Origin: a virus
Reading direction: 5' to 3' (one strand)
Virus record (IMG/VR): IMGVR_UViG_3300044957_000168
Span: 1-64,000 of that record
Length of the DNA: 64,000 nt
This document shows positions 33,888 through 41,035 of this stretch, piece after piece. Position 1 is the stretch's first letter; each line of letters starts with the position of its first letter. Under the pieces are notes generated by a model. The model had not been told where the DNA came from. It worked only from the letters and a program-made list of their open reading frames with translations, and ran no database searches. Both the position numbers and the translations under genes were made by a program.

Positions 33888-34910
33888 ATGGAAACAACAG
33901 GATTTACAATGGTAGAAGTAGGGGTAGGCAGCATTAAAAAAACATCACTTGCTGTTAGACCTTACTTTGATAAACAAGCAACTAATATGGGGCTTGAAGA
34001 ATATGGAATGAGTCTCTTTGATGGAGTAACTCATAATGAGCAACTTGCATGCTTAGAATTAAATGGAGTAATTAGATATATCACAGGTTTAAATGAATTT
34101 GCACCTGAGATTAAATTACTTGACTCAGAAGTAAGAGAAGCAAGAATCAGAGAAATTAGAACTTCAATTGCAGAACTTGAAAAAGAACTTGCTGCAAATT
34201 TTATTGAAATTGATGATAAAGATTTTTGGAATAAAGTAAAATTACTAAAACCTGATAATAAAGAGTTTTGGAATAAAATTGAGATATCATGTGGTAATGA
34301 ACCATTATATTTAGATCCAACTAAACCATTTGATAAAATAAAACTTCATGCAATTGAGGCAGGTGGTTTTCCAATGATAGCAAAAAGTTATGAAGATGCC
34401 AGAGCAAAAGCAGTACCACCTAAGTTTTATCTAGATAAAGAAGAAGAAACTGTAATGGCAAGAACTGAATACAAAAAGATGCGTAACAAAGCACTTTCAG
34501 AACTTCAGAAACTATATGATAAAAACAGTACTAAACTATTCTATGTTGCTAAAGTAGTAGATGCAAATAGTTCTCAGTACAGAAAATCAACTCCACTAGA
34601 TATTATTTATGAGAATATGGATAAATATATTTCTGGAGAAGGAGCTGAGTCAAACAAAGAAAGAGCTTCAAGAACATTCCTTGATGCAGTAAATTTAGAT
34701 ATGGAATCATTAAAAATTAAATCAATTGTACGAGATTCCGTATTTTTTAAGTATATTATTAATAAGCCGGATGGATATATTTACCATGCTAAAACAAATG
34801 CTTTACTTGGTAGAAATGTATCTGATGTAATTGAACACTTAAAAAATCCTTTGAATGAGGATATTTTAAAAGATTTAATTGCATCCTGTGAAAAATATTG
34901 GAACACTTAA
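33888..34910 (+). CDS. Virion-associated protein of unknown function
   Basis: This 340-residue protein is the first after the capsid terminator. It is helical in the middle (REARIREIRTSIAELEKELA; TEYKKMRNKALSELQKLYDK) with mixed flanks. Two repeats of a short pattern are visible: DDKDFWNKVKLL and DNKEFWNKIEIS, about 18 residues apart. I recognise no family. The position suggests a capsid accessory or internal protein. Confidence 0.55.
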   Translation: METTGFTMVEVGVGSIKKTSLAVRPYFDKQATNMGLEEYGMSLFDGVTHNEQLACLELNGVIRYITGLNEFAPEIKLLDSEVREARIREIRTSIAELEKELAANFIEIDDKDFWNKVKLLKPDNKEFWNKIEISCGNEPLYLDPTKPFDKIKLHAIEAGGFPMIAKSYEDARAKAVPPKFYLDKEEETVMARTEYKKMRNKALSELQKLYDKNSTKLFYVAKVVDANSSQYRKSTPLDIIYENMDKYISGEGAESNKERASRTFLDAVNLDMESLKIKSIVRDSVFFKYIINKPDGYIYHAKTNALLGRNVSDVIEHLKNPLNEDILKDLIASCEKYWNT

Positions 34911-34921
34911 AATTAAATAAC

Positions 34922-35119
34922 ATGAAAGCAAAAATGCCAATGGTAACAAAAGACGGTAAACAAATACCAGCTTTTGCTGCAGATGGAAAAGGTAAAATGA
35001 AAATGGGTGGAGCTAAAAAACCAAAGATGATGGCTGGTGGTGCTAAACCAAAAGCTATGTATGGTACTGCTATGAAACCTAGTATGATGAAAAAAGGTGG
35101 AGCTAAAAAAATGAAATAA
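34922..35119 (+). CDS. Small basic Lys/Gly/Met-rich protein 1
   Basis: I chose ATG 34922; the in-frame start at 34898 lies in the end of the previous gene. The 65-residue product consists largely of Lys, Gly, Met and Ala (KMKMGGAKKPKMMAGGAKP). It is strongly basic and without hydrophobic core. It is the first of nine such genes in a row. Such proteins might bind packaged DNA or fill the capsid; no function is proven. Confidence 0.6.
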   Translation: MKAKMPMVTKDGKQIPAFAADGKGKMKMGGAKKPKMMAGGAKPKAMYGTAMKPSMMKKGGAKKMK

Positions 35120-35316
35120 TGGCCACTAAGAAGACAACTAAAAGCAAAGTAAACCAGGCTGGTGTTTATACTAAGCCTGGTATGCGTAAGTCTTTGTTTG
35201 AAAGAATTAAAGCTGGTACAAAGGGAGGAGATCCTGGAGAATGGTCTGCAAGAAAAGCACAACTTTTAGCTAAAGAATATAAGTCTAAGGGTGGTGGTTA
35301 TAAAACTAAGAAGTAA
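35119..35316 (+). CDS. Small basic protein 2
   Basis: A 65-residue basic protein that overlaps its neighbour by one base (TAATGG). It starts with MATKKTTKSK, has a short folded-looking stretch (GMRKSLFERIKAGTKGGDPG) and ends with KSKGGGYKTKK. The segment GDPGEWSARKAQLLAKEYK occurs in similar small phage proteins I recall, without known function. Confidence 0.6.
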   Translation: MATKKTTKSKVNQAGVYTKPGMRKSLFERIKAGTKGGDPGEWSARKAQLLAKEYKSKGGGYKTKK

Positions 35317-35582
35317 TGGCTAAAGATCCTCAGCAAAGTTTAAGAGATTGGTCAGCACAAAAGTGGATGACATCTGGAACTTATGCAAATAAGAAGAAAG
35401 GTTCTTCTAAAGAGGTAAAGTCAAAAGGTAAAAAAAGGTATTTACCTGAAGCTGCTTGGGGTTCTTTATCAGCAGGAGAAAAAGCAGCTACAAATAAAGC
35501 AAAGGCTAAAGGTAATAGTAAAGGAAAACAATTTGTTAAACAGCCAAAGGGTATAGCCCAAAAAGCAGCAAGATTTAGATAG
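35316..35582 (+). CDS. Small basic protein 3
   Basis: An 88-residue basic protein. SLRDWSAQKWMTSGTYANKK, then KKRYLPEAAWGSLSAGEKAA and a Lys-rich end (KGKQFVKQPKGIAQKAARFR) give a pattern seen in short phage proteins: a Trp-Ser-x-Gln-x-Trp motif plus a Leu-Pro-x-x-x-Trp element. The gene overlaps the upstream stop by one base. Confidence 0.6.
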   Translation: MAKDPQQSLRDWSAQKWMTSGTYANKKKGSSKEVKSKGKKRYLPEAAWGSLSAGEKAATNKAKAKGNSKGKQFVKQPKGIAQKAARFR

Positions 35583-35584
35583 TT

Positions 35585-35824
35585 ATGGCAATTAAAAAAA
35601 CAACAACAAAATCAACACCAGCTAAGAAAAGTTCTTCAGTTGGTATTTCTATTTTTGGTGGTAACAAAGCAGAAATGAGAAAATGGGAAGTTGAATCTGC
35701 TATGTCTACATTACAAAGAGCTTCTGAGATTCAGAAGAATGCAAAGTTAATGGCAGATGTAAAAAAGATGGCAGCTGAGAAAGCAAAAGAATTTAACAGT
35801 ATTGCATCTGGTAAAAAGATTTAA
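35585..35824 (+). CDS. Small basic protein 4
   Basis: The 79-residue protein has a Lys/Thr-rich head (MAIKKTTTKSTPAKKSS), then GISIFGGNKAEMRKWEVESA and a continuous helix to the end. It differs from its neighbours by the helix, so it might pair with another chain. Unknown function. Confidence 0.6.
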   Translation: MAIKKTTTKSTPAKKSSSVGISIFGGNKAEMRKWEVESAMSTLQRASEIQKNAKLMADVKKMAAEKAKEFNSIASGKKI

Positions 35825-35826
35825 TA

Positions 35827-36171
35827 ATGGCACAGGCAAAAACTAAGAAAGTAAAAGTTACTGCCGGTGGTGAAAAACATGTAGTATATAAGAAGACTAC
35901 AAAAAAAGGAGAAGGAAAGGTTGGTCATATTATGGTCAACCATCCTACTAAAGATAAAGGACAGTGGGATACTATAGATTTAACTGCTAAAGCAAAAGCA
36001 AAAACAGTTAAACAAGGTGTGGCAGCAACTAGAAAATGGCATAAAGAAAATCCTTATCCCAAACAAAAAATGAAGTTGGGTGGAAGTGCAAAGAGTTGTT
36101 GGCCTGGTTATGAAAAAAAAGGTACTAAAAAGATGTATGGTAAAACATATAACAACTGTGTAAAAAAATAG
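35827..36171 (+). CDS. Small basic protein 5
   Basis: A 114-residue basic protein. The N-terminal part has strands (KVKVTAGGEKHVVYKK; VGHIMVNHPTKDKGQWD). The end carries the pattern KMKLGGSAKSCWPGYEKKGT followed by YGKTYNNCVKK, with two Cys that could form a bond or bind metal. The pattern is widespread in short phage proteins of unknown role. Confidence 0.6.
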   Translation: MAQAKTKKVKVTAGGEKHVVYKKTTKKGEGKVGHIMVNHPTKDKGQWDTIDLTAKAKAKTVKQGVAATRKWHKENPYPKQKMKLGGSAKSCWPGYEKKGTKKMYGKTYNNCVKK

Positions 36172-36173
36172 TC

Positions 36174-36494
36174 ATGGCAAGTAGTAGAGCACAACAAGCA
36201 GCAATAGCTATCTCAATGAAGAAAGCTGGTAAGAAACCTAAGATGAAATCAGGTGGTTCTACTCCTGCTTGGACAAGAAAAGAAGGAAAATCTCCTTCTG
36301 GAGGACTTAATGCTAAAGGTAGAGCTTCTTATAACAAGTCTACTGGTGGTAATCTTAAAGCTCCTCAACCAGAAGGAGGTCCTAGAAAAAAATCATTTTG
36401 TGCTAGATCTGCAGGTCAAATGAAGATGTGGCCTAAAGCAGCTAAGGATCCAAATAGTAGATTACGATTAGCTAGAAAGAAATGGAAGTGTTAA
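36174..36494 (+). CDS. Small basic protein 6 (SPSGGLNxKGRxSYN motif)
   Basis: The 106-residue product has the recognisable block KSPSGGLNAKGRASYNKSTG followed by NLKAPQPEGGPRKKSFCARS and GQMKMWPKAAKDPNSRLRLA, ending KKWKC. I know this block from many unrelated phages (DUF6321-like, from memory). Its role is unknown. It stands 30 bases before the next start and is strongly basic. Confidence 0.65.
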   Translation: MASSRAQQAAIAISMKKAGKKPKMKSGGSTPAWTRKEGKSPSGGLNAKGRASYNKSTGGNLKAPQPEGGPRKKSFCARSAGQMKMWPKAAKDPNSRLRLARKKWKC

Positions 36495-36524
36495 AAATAT
36501 TATTAATTAAAAAATAAATGTATA

Positions 36525-36740
36525 ATGAAAAAGTTAGTAAAAAAACAAGTGGGTGGTCCAGTAAGACCTAAAAATGTACAAAGAACAAGCGGTTCACAAC
36601 CTTTAACAGAATATAGTCCAAAGATTAATAGAGGAGGTGGAAATCTTATACCTGTTGGAGCAACTAAACATCCTAAAACAGGAAAACCTTTAAAACCTTC
36701 TATGAAGAAAGGTGGAATTGTAAAAGGTAAGAAAAAATAA
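36525..36740 (+). CDS. Small basic protein 7
   Basis: The 71-residue product is basic and Gly/Pro-rich (MKKLVKKQVGGPVRPKNVQR; LIPVGATKHPKTGKPLKPSM), ending KKGGIVKGKKK. No fold is apparent. It overlaps the next mini-gene by one base. Confidence 0.6.
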   Translation: MKKLVKKQVGGPVRPKNVQRTSGSQPLTEYSPKINRGGGNLIPVGATKHPKTGKPLKPSMKKGGIVKGKKK

Positions 36741-36832
36741 TGAAAGGTATGAAAGCTAAACTTACATCTGCTAAGACAGCTAATGATCCTAACTCTAGGA
36801 TCAATAAGTCTTTAAGAAAGTGGAATTGTTAA
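36740..36832 (+). CDS. 30-residue mini-gene with DPNSR-KWxC end
   Basis: ATG at 36740 overlaps the previous stop (TAATG) and opens 30 codons to TAA at 36830-36832: MKGMKAKLTSAKTANDPNSR, then INKSLRKWNC. The C-terminal half repeats the end of the gene at 36174 (DPNSR, eight residues, KWKC), so it is probably a real, truncated paralogue. It is basic like its neighbours. Confidence 0.5.
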   Translation: MKGMKAKLTSAKTANDPNSRINKSLRKWNC

Positions 36833-36849
36833 ACTAAAAATTATAAGAA

Positions 36850-37515
36850 ATGAAAATGTGTGCTAAATGTGGTGGATCTATGAAAAAAGGTGGTGCTACA
36901 AAAAAGATGGCTAAAGGTGGTGTGCAAAAAATTGTTGGTATGCCTGGATATAATGCAACTCTTTACCCTACATCTTTTAAGAAAGGTGGTGTTAAGAAAA
37001 TGCAGAGTGGTGGAGAAAAACCTGATAAAAGTGTTTTAAAAAATATACTAGGTTTAATTGGTGGAGGATCTGGTATTTTAGCTGGCACAATATTAGGAAA
37101 TAGAGAAAAGGATTCTGAAAAAGCTAATGAAAGAGATAATAAAAGAATCCAAAGAAAAAGTGATAGAAGGGAAAAGAAAGGTTACAAACCAATCTCTAGA
37201 CCATCATTCAAAAATGGTGGTTCTACTTCTTTTGGTATGCTTTCAGTAAAAGCTGGTGTAGATAAAAATCCTAAACCAACTGCTGCTGATAGAATTGCTG
37301 GAGCTAAGATGAAAAAGAAAATGGGTGGTTCAGCAAAACCTTCTGCTGATCTTAGTGCAAAAACTAAATCTAACATTGCTAAAAAAGCTAGTGCTGGAAA
37401 AGACATTGGTAAGAAAGGTAAAGGTTTTGCAAAAGTAGCTGCTGCTGCAGGTGGTGGTGAAAAAGGTAAAAGAATTGCTGCAGCTGCAATGTGGAAAAAT
37501 ATTAAAAGAGGATAA
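36850..37515 (+). CDS. Basic Gly/Lys-rich protein with CxxC and hydrophobic segment
   Basis: A 221-residue member of the basic cluster. It opens with MKMCAKCGGSMKKGG (a CxxC pair), has repeated KKGG or KMGG elements, a hydrophobic Gly-rich stretch (ILGLIGGGSGILAGTILG, about residues 66-83) that could span or perturb a membrane, and a Lys/Ala-rich end (AKVAAAAGGGEKGKRIAAAA). It might link packaged DNA to a membrane event, but no function is known. Confidence 0.6.
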   Translation: MKMCAKCGGSMKKGGATKKMAKGGVQKIVGMPGYNATLYPTSFKKGGVKKMQSGGEKPDKSVLKNILGLIGGGSGILAGTILGNREKDSEKANERDNKRIQRKSDRREKKGYKPISRPSFKNGGSTSFGMLSVKAGVDKNPKPTAADRIAGAKMKKKMGGSAKPSADLSAKTKSNIAKKASAGKDIGKKGKGFAKVAAAAGGGEKGKRIAAAAMWKNIKRG

Positions 37516-38213
37516 TGTTAAATAGTACTATTACCATAAAGATTAAACAAAGACTCAATAAACTTGACAGTCAAGATTATGATAACATAACCTGCTGGCA
37601 AGTTGTTGAGGCTTTTAATAAAGCTCAGGTGGAATGGTCTAGGAGACAGCTACATGGTATTAATGTAGTTAAGGAAGGTGATGAACAATCTACTCGTAGA
37701 AAGGATGACCTTCAAAAACTTTTAATTAAAACACCTTTGACTTCAGTAAAGAAAGATCTTTATTATGAAGGAGATGTTCCTGTAAACTATTTACAATGGA
37801 AACGTGTAGACATCTATGCAAAAAAAGAGTGTTGTGATAAAAGAAGAATGACTGTATATCTTGCAGAAGAAGGGAATCTTAATCAACTTCTGAGAGATAA
37901 ATCAAAACAACCAAGTTTTGAATGGGCAGAAACATTTGCAACTTTAATCAACGACACAGTACATCTTTACACAAACAATGAATTTGAAGTAGAGGAAGCA
38001 TACCTAACCTACTACAGACAACCGGTAAAAATACAAATTGATGGATGTTCAGATCCATACACCGGGATTACTTCCACTACAAATGTAGATTGTGAATTTA
38101 AAGATGACATAATAGAATTAATAATTGATGAGGCAGTAAGTATTCTAGCTGGAGACATAGAGTCTGGAAACCAATTCTCTAGAACACAAGAATCTGCTGA
38201 ACGTAGTAACTAA
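37515..38213 (+). CDS. Putative head-tail connector / ring protein
   Basis: The 232-residue protein starts with helical TIKIKQRLNKLDSQDYDNIT and CWQVVEAFNKAQVEWSRRQL, then a beta-rich part (VDIYAKKECCDKRRMTVYLA) and a C-terminal helix with DIIELIIDEAVSILAGDIES. This matches what I recall of crAss-like ring/connector proteins encoded after the capsid gene. It overlaps the end of the basic cluster by one base. Location in the virion is inferred. Confidence 0.55.
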   Translation: MLNSTITIKIKQRLNKLDSQDYDNITCWQVVEAFNKAQVEWSRRQLHGINVVKEGDEQSTRRKDDLQKLLIKTPLTSVKKDLYYEGDVPVNYLQWKRVDIYAKKECCDKRRMTVYLAEEGNLNQLLRDKSKQPSFEWAETFATLINDTVHLYTNNEFEVEEAYLTYYRQPVKIQIDGCSDPYTGITSTTNVDCEFKDDIIELIIDEAVSILAGDIESGNQFSRTQESAERSN

Positions 38214-38219
38214 TAAATA

Positions 38220-38837
38220 ATGGAATCAAAACCAAGAACTTTAAAAAGACCAGAAATTGTAAAAGTGCCTCAATCAACTGGCATACCAAATATTGATAAA
38301 CCAAGTACAGGAACATCAAAAGATACTCCTGAATTTAAAACCATGAACCCTCTAATTACAGAGTCATGTGTAGAATATCTTAATTATAGAATTCAACAAG
38401 AAGAATATTCTTCTAGAATCTACATGGCAATGACGATGTGGTTGGATGAAAAAGGATTTAAAGGAGCTGCTGGTCTTTGGAGAAAATATTCAGATGAAGA
38501 ACTTACTCATGCTGACATAGCACGTAAGTATCTTTTATCTTTTGGTGTACAACCATTAACTCCAAGATTAGACCAACCTCAACAAGATTTTCCAGGAAGT
38601 CTTCCTGAGATTATTCAGTTATCTTATGAGCATGAGATAGAAGTATCTACTCAAATTAAAAAGATGGCTGATCATGCACTTGGCATGAAAGATCATATGT
38701 TATATGAATTATGTCTTGGTTATCTTAAAGAACAAGTTGAAGAGCATGATAAAATGCAAACATGGGTTGACAAATTAAAAACATTTGGTACAGATCCATT
38801 AGCTCTTAGATTACTTGATAATGATATGGCCGGATAA
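38220..38837 (+). CDS. Ferritin-like protein
   Basis: This 205-residue protein has a ferritin four-helix signature after a ~45-residue Pro/Lys-rich extension. Helix A has QQEEYSSRIYMAMTMWLDEK, helix B KYSDEELTHADIARKYLLSF, then FGVQPLTPRLD, helix C SYEHEIEVSTQIKKMADHAL, and helix D CLGYLKEQVEEHDKMQTWVD. Candidate iron ligands are Glu 61/62, Glu 94, His 97, Glu 139/141 and Glu 174, in the order of bacterial ferritins. It would oxidise and store iron or resist oxidative damage. The gene sits inside a virion operon, and the extension could tether it to the particle. Confidence 0.8.
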   Translation: MESKPRTLKRPEIVKVPQSTGIPNIDKPSTGTSKDTPEFKTMNPLITESCVEYLNYRIQQEEYSSRIYMAMTMWLDEKGFKGAAGLWRKYSDEELTHADIARKYLLSFGVQPLTPRLDQPQQDFPGSLPEIIQLSYEHEIEVSTQIKKMADHALGMKDHMLYELCLGYLKEQVEEHDKMQTWVDKLKTFGTDPLALRLLDNDMAG

Positions 38838-38866
38838 TTTTTATAATAATTTGGATAATTAAAAAC

Positions 38867-38893
38867 TTTTGACTATATTATAGTATATATTTA
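38867..38893 (+). promoter_or_regulatory. Possible promoter before the 38913 virion gene
   Basis: TTTTG (38867-38871) and TATATTTA (38886-38893) precede a gene ended by its own terminator. The 14-base spacing is short of the usual 19-21, so this remains tentative. Confidence 0.35.
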
Positions 38894-38912
38894 TTAACTA
38901 AAACAAAAAACA

Positions 38913-40262
38913 ATGGCTTATTTTGATCATGCGTACAGAAAAGTCCTTTTGGCAACAAATGGAGTTTCTAACCTAACAGGTGTACAATTAGGTACTCCTA
39001 CTGCACCTGGTGCAACAACTACTTACCAGCTTGCTCCTGGTACAATTACATTTATCAACCCTGAAACATTTATTGTTGATGATGCTCCTGCATCTTGTTG
39101 TGATGTAATTCTTGCTGCTGGTTCAATCTATCCTAAAGATAAGATTGGTCCTTTCCACGGAGGTTATCAAGAGTCTAACAAAACTAAGACTATCAAACCT
39201 CAGTATGTAAGCAAGTATTGGTATGTTAATGCTAATGCACCTTCTAACTATATTATCCATGTTGGATATACTCCATGGACAGATGCAAATCCACCTTCAA
39301 GCAGCAACCCTGGTGAAACAGGAGGTACTTGTTGTAAAGAGTTCTTATGTGGTGAGACTTATTATCTACGTTTAGATGTTAAAGGTTCTCCTGCAATGAG
39401 ATACTTAAATCACAATGCATATGAGACTCTTGAGGCTTATACAGGATGTTGTGATCCTGCTGCAATTGCACCTACTCCAGTTGATCCACGTAAAGTATAT
39501 CTTGCTTGGGCTAATCAACTTTTAGAGTCTCCAATTGTAAATCCTTTTGCATATCCAGTAGTTACTTTCTCAAATGATGGTGGAGCAACTTGGACATACT
39601 ACTATCCAAATAATGTTAATACTGCTACATTACCTGTAATCCCAGGTGTAACATATGCAAATTATGAGGATTGGACTGAGCAAGTTTATGCAAACACAAT
39701 GTGTGCTGGTTTAGCTTTAACTGGTGCTTATGTTGATACTAAGTTTGGTAACTGTACATTCCAAGTTTCTGACTTCTATGAATTAGAGCCAGTAAGACTT
39801 TATGCTTCTGAAGTAGATTACACAGGTTCACCTTGTGAGTTTAACTCACTTTGTGTTGGTGTAGAATGTTATGGATTACAAGCAAATGGTACTGGAGAAA
39901 CTGTAGCAAGAGATTACATCTTGTCAGAATCTTACAGACAAAGCTACTTTGCAACTGACTTCCGTATCAGAGAGATTACTCAAGGAGATGCAATTGTTGG
40001 ATGTAATGGATTTATTGATAGAAACTCTCTATATGATAGAATCTACTTACTACACAATGTACCTCGTTTCTACAATCCTACTGGAACATTTGACAATGAT
40101 CAATATTTAGTAGAAGTTATTGTAGATCAAGGAGACATTTTAAATCCAAATGGTGTTTGGAATGCAATCTCTGATTGGTTAACAAACTGTTCAAGTTGTA
40201 ATGCTGAACCTAATGTAACAGGTACCAACTGTCCTACTCCAGTGGTTCCATTACCAGCATAA
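38913..40262 (+). CDS. Abundant Cys-rich virion protein
   Basis: A 449-residue beta-rich protein with more than a dozen Cys, many in pairs (ASCCD, GTCCKEFLCGE, GCCDPA, CSSC). It has its own candidate promoter and a strong terminator, and codon use looks optimised, so it is likely a major virion component such as a head decoration, collar or tail protein. MAYFDHAYRKVLLATNG at the start resembles structural proteins of Bacteroidetes phages from memory. No enzyme motif is visible. Confidence 0.55.
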   Translation: MAYFDHAYRKVLLATNGVSNLTGVQLGTPTAPGATTTYQLAPGTITFINPETFIVDDAPASCCDVILAAGSIYPKDKIGPFHGGYQESNKTKTIKPQYVSKYWYVNANAPSNYIIHVGYTPWTDANPPSSSNPGETGGTCCKEFLCGETYYLRLDVKGSPAMRYLNHNAYETLEAYTGCCDPAAIAPTPVDPRKVYLAWANQLLESPIVNPFAYPVVTFSNDGGATWTYYYPNNVNTATLPVIPGVTYANYEDWTEQVYANTMCAGLALTGAYVDTKFGNCTFQVSDFYELEPVRLYASEVDYTGSPCEFNSLCVGVECYGLQANGTGETVARDYILSESYRQSYFATDFRIREITQGDAIVGCNGFIDRNSLYDRIYLLHNVPRFYNPTGTFDNDQYLVEVIVDQGDILNPNGVWNAISDWLTNCSSCNAEPNVTGTNCPTPVVPLPA

Positions 40263-40283
40263 TAGAACATAGTAATAACTCAT

Positions 40284-40320
40284 AAGGAGAGTGAGAGTCT
40301 ATCTCTCCTCTCCTTTTTTA
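40284..40320 (+). terminator. Intrinsic terminator
   Basis: AAGGAGAG (40284-40291) pairs with CTCTCCTT (40308-40315), with further inner GAGAG/CTCTC pairing, and a T run follows. It ends the transcript of the abundant virion protein. Confidence 0.85.
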
Positions 40321-40330
40321 TTATAAAAAA

Positions 40331-40873
40331 ATGGCAAATCATGTATTAAGTTTGGAGATACCTACTGTATCAAATCCATGTGTGTTCAAAATCTTTGACA
40401 CAAGTGTATACTCACCACTGGTTGGAATATTTAATCCAAGACTTTATGTAGTTGTTCCTGGATTTAAAAATACTGCTGAGTTATCTTTTGTACCAGAATC
40501 TAGTCCTACACTTACTGCTTGTGACTTTGGTTTACAAACTGAAGGATGTGGTAGTACATATGCTAATCTTCCAGATGGTATATATGGTATTAAATATTCT
40601 GTAGATCCTGAGTGTAAAGTTTACGTAGAATACAATCATTTAAGAATTACATGTGCATTGAATAGATATGAAAAAATACTGTGCACATTGAGTATTTCAG
40701 ATTGTGATCCTCCAGTAAAAATAAAACAAAAGCTACGAGATCTTCATTTAATTAAAATGTATTTGGAAGCAGCTAAGGCAAAAGTTGAAACGTGTCATGA
40801 AAATCAAGAAAGTATGACATTGTTTAACTATGCAGTTAAGCTTCTAAATAAATTTGAATGTAAAAATTGTTAA
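40331..40873 (+). CDS. Putative virion protein
   Basis: This 180-residue protein has a beta-rich N-terminal part (LSLEIPTVSNPCVFKIFDTS; YVVVPGFKNTAELSFVPESS) and a helical C-terminal part with Cys (KIKQKLRDLHLIKMYLEAAK; ending NKFECKNC). The layout, a beta domain for assembly plus a helical stalk, suits a connector between virion parts. The sense of the end (FNYAVKLLNKFECKNC) recurs as a pattern in the next, larger Cys-rich protein (EKRYGITNCC). Confidence 0.5.
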   Translation: MANHVLSLEIPTVSNPCVFKIFDTSVYSPLVGIFNPRLYVVVPGFKNTAELSFVPESSPTLTACDFGLQTEGCGSTYANLPDGIYGIKYSVDPECKVYVEYNHLRITCALNRYEKILCTLSISDCDPPVKIKQKLRDLHLIKMYLEAAKAKVETCHENQESMTLFNYAVKLLNKFECKNC

Positions 40874-40878
40874 ACTCT

Positions 40879-40890
40879 AAAAACCAACAA
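40879..40890 (+). promoter_or_regulatory. AAACCAACAA leader motif before zinc-ribbon mini-gene
   Basis: AAAAACCAACAA precedes the ATG at 40892 and matches the leaders at 30881 and 33861-33887. Confidence 0.4.
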
Positions 40891-40891
40891 A

Positions 40892-41035
40892 ATGAGTGCA
40901 TGTCCAAATTGCGGAAAAAAACTGTCTTGTGGATGTCAAAAGAAAAAAGCATCTAATGGACAAACTGTATGTAATGACTGTAAAGTACAGTATGAGCAGC
41001 AGTTACAACAACAAATGAAAAAATTTACTAAATAA
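40892..41035 (+). CDS. 47-residue zinc-ribbon mini-protein
   Basis: ATG 40892 opens 47 codons to TAA, whose last base begins the next ATG (TAATG). The product has two Cys pairs (CPNCGKKLSCGC and CNDC) and a Gln-rich end (EQQLQQQMKKFTK). It should bind one zinc ion. It is coupled to the large Cys-rich virion gene downstream. Confidence 0.6.
   Translation: MSACPNCGKKLSCGCQKKKASNGQTVCNDCKVQYEQQLQQQMKKFTK

Noticed and set aside
34789-35262. A 157-residue minus-strand ORF opposite the first basic genes
   Set aside because: Its Phe/Ile/Leu/Pro-rich translation is the antisense of Lys/Gly-rich codons; the + strand genes have start-stop overlaps typical of real genes.
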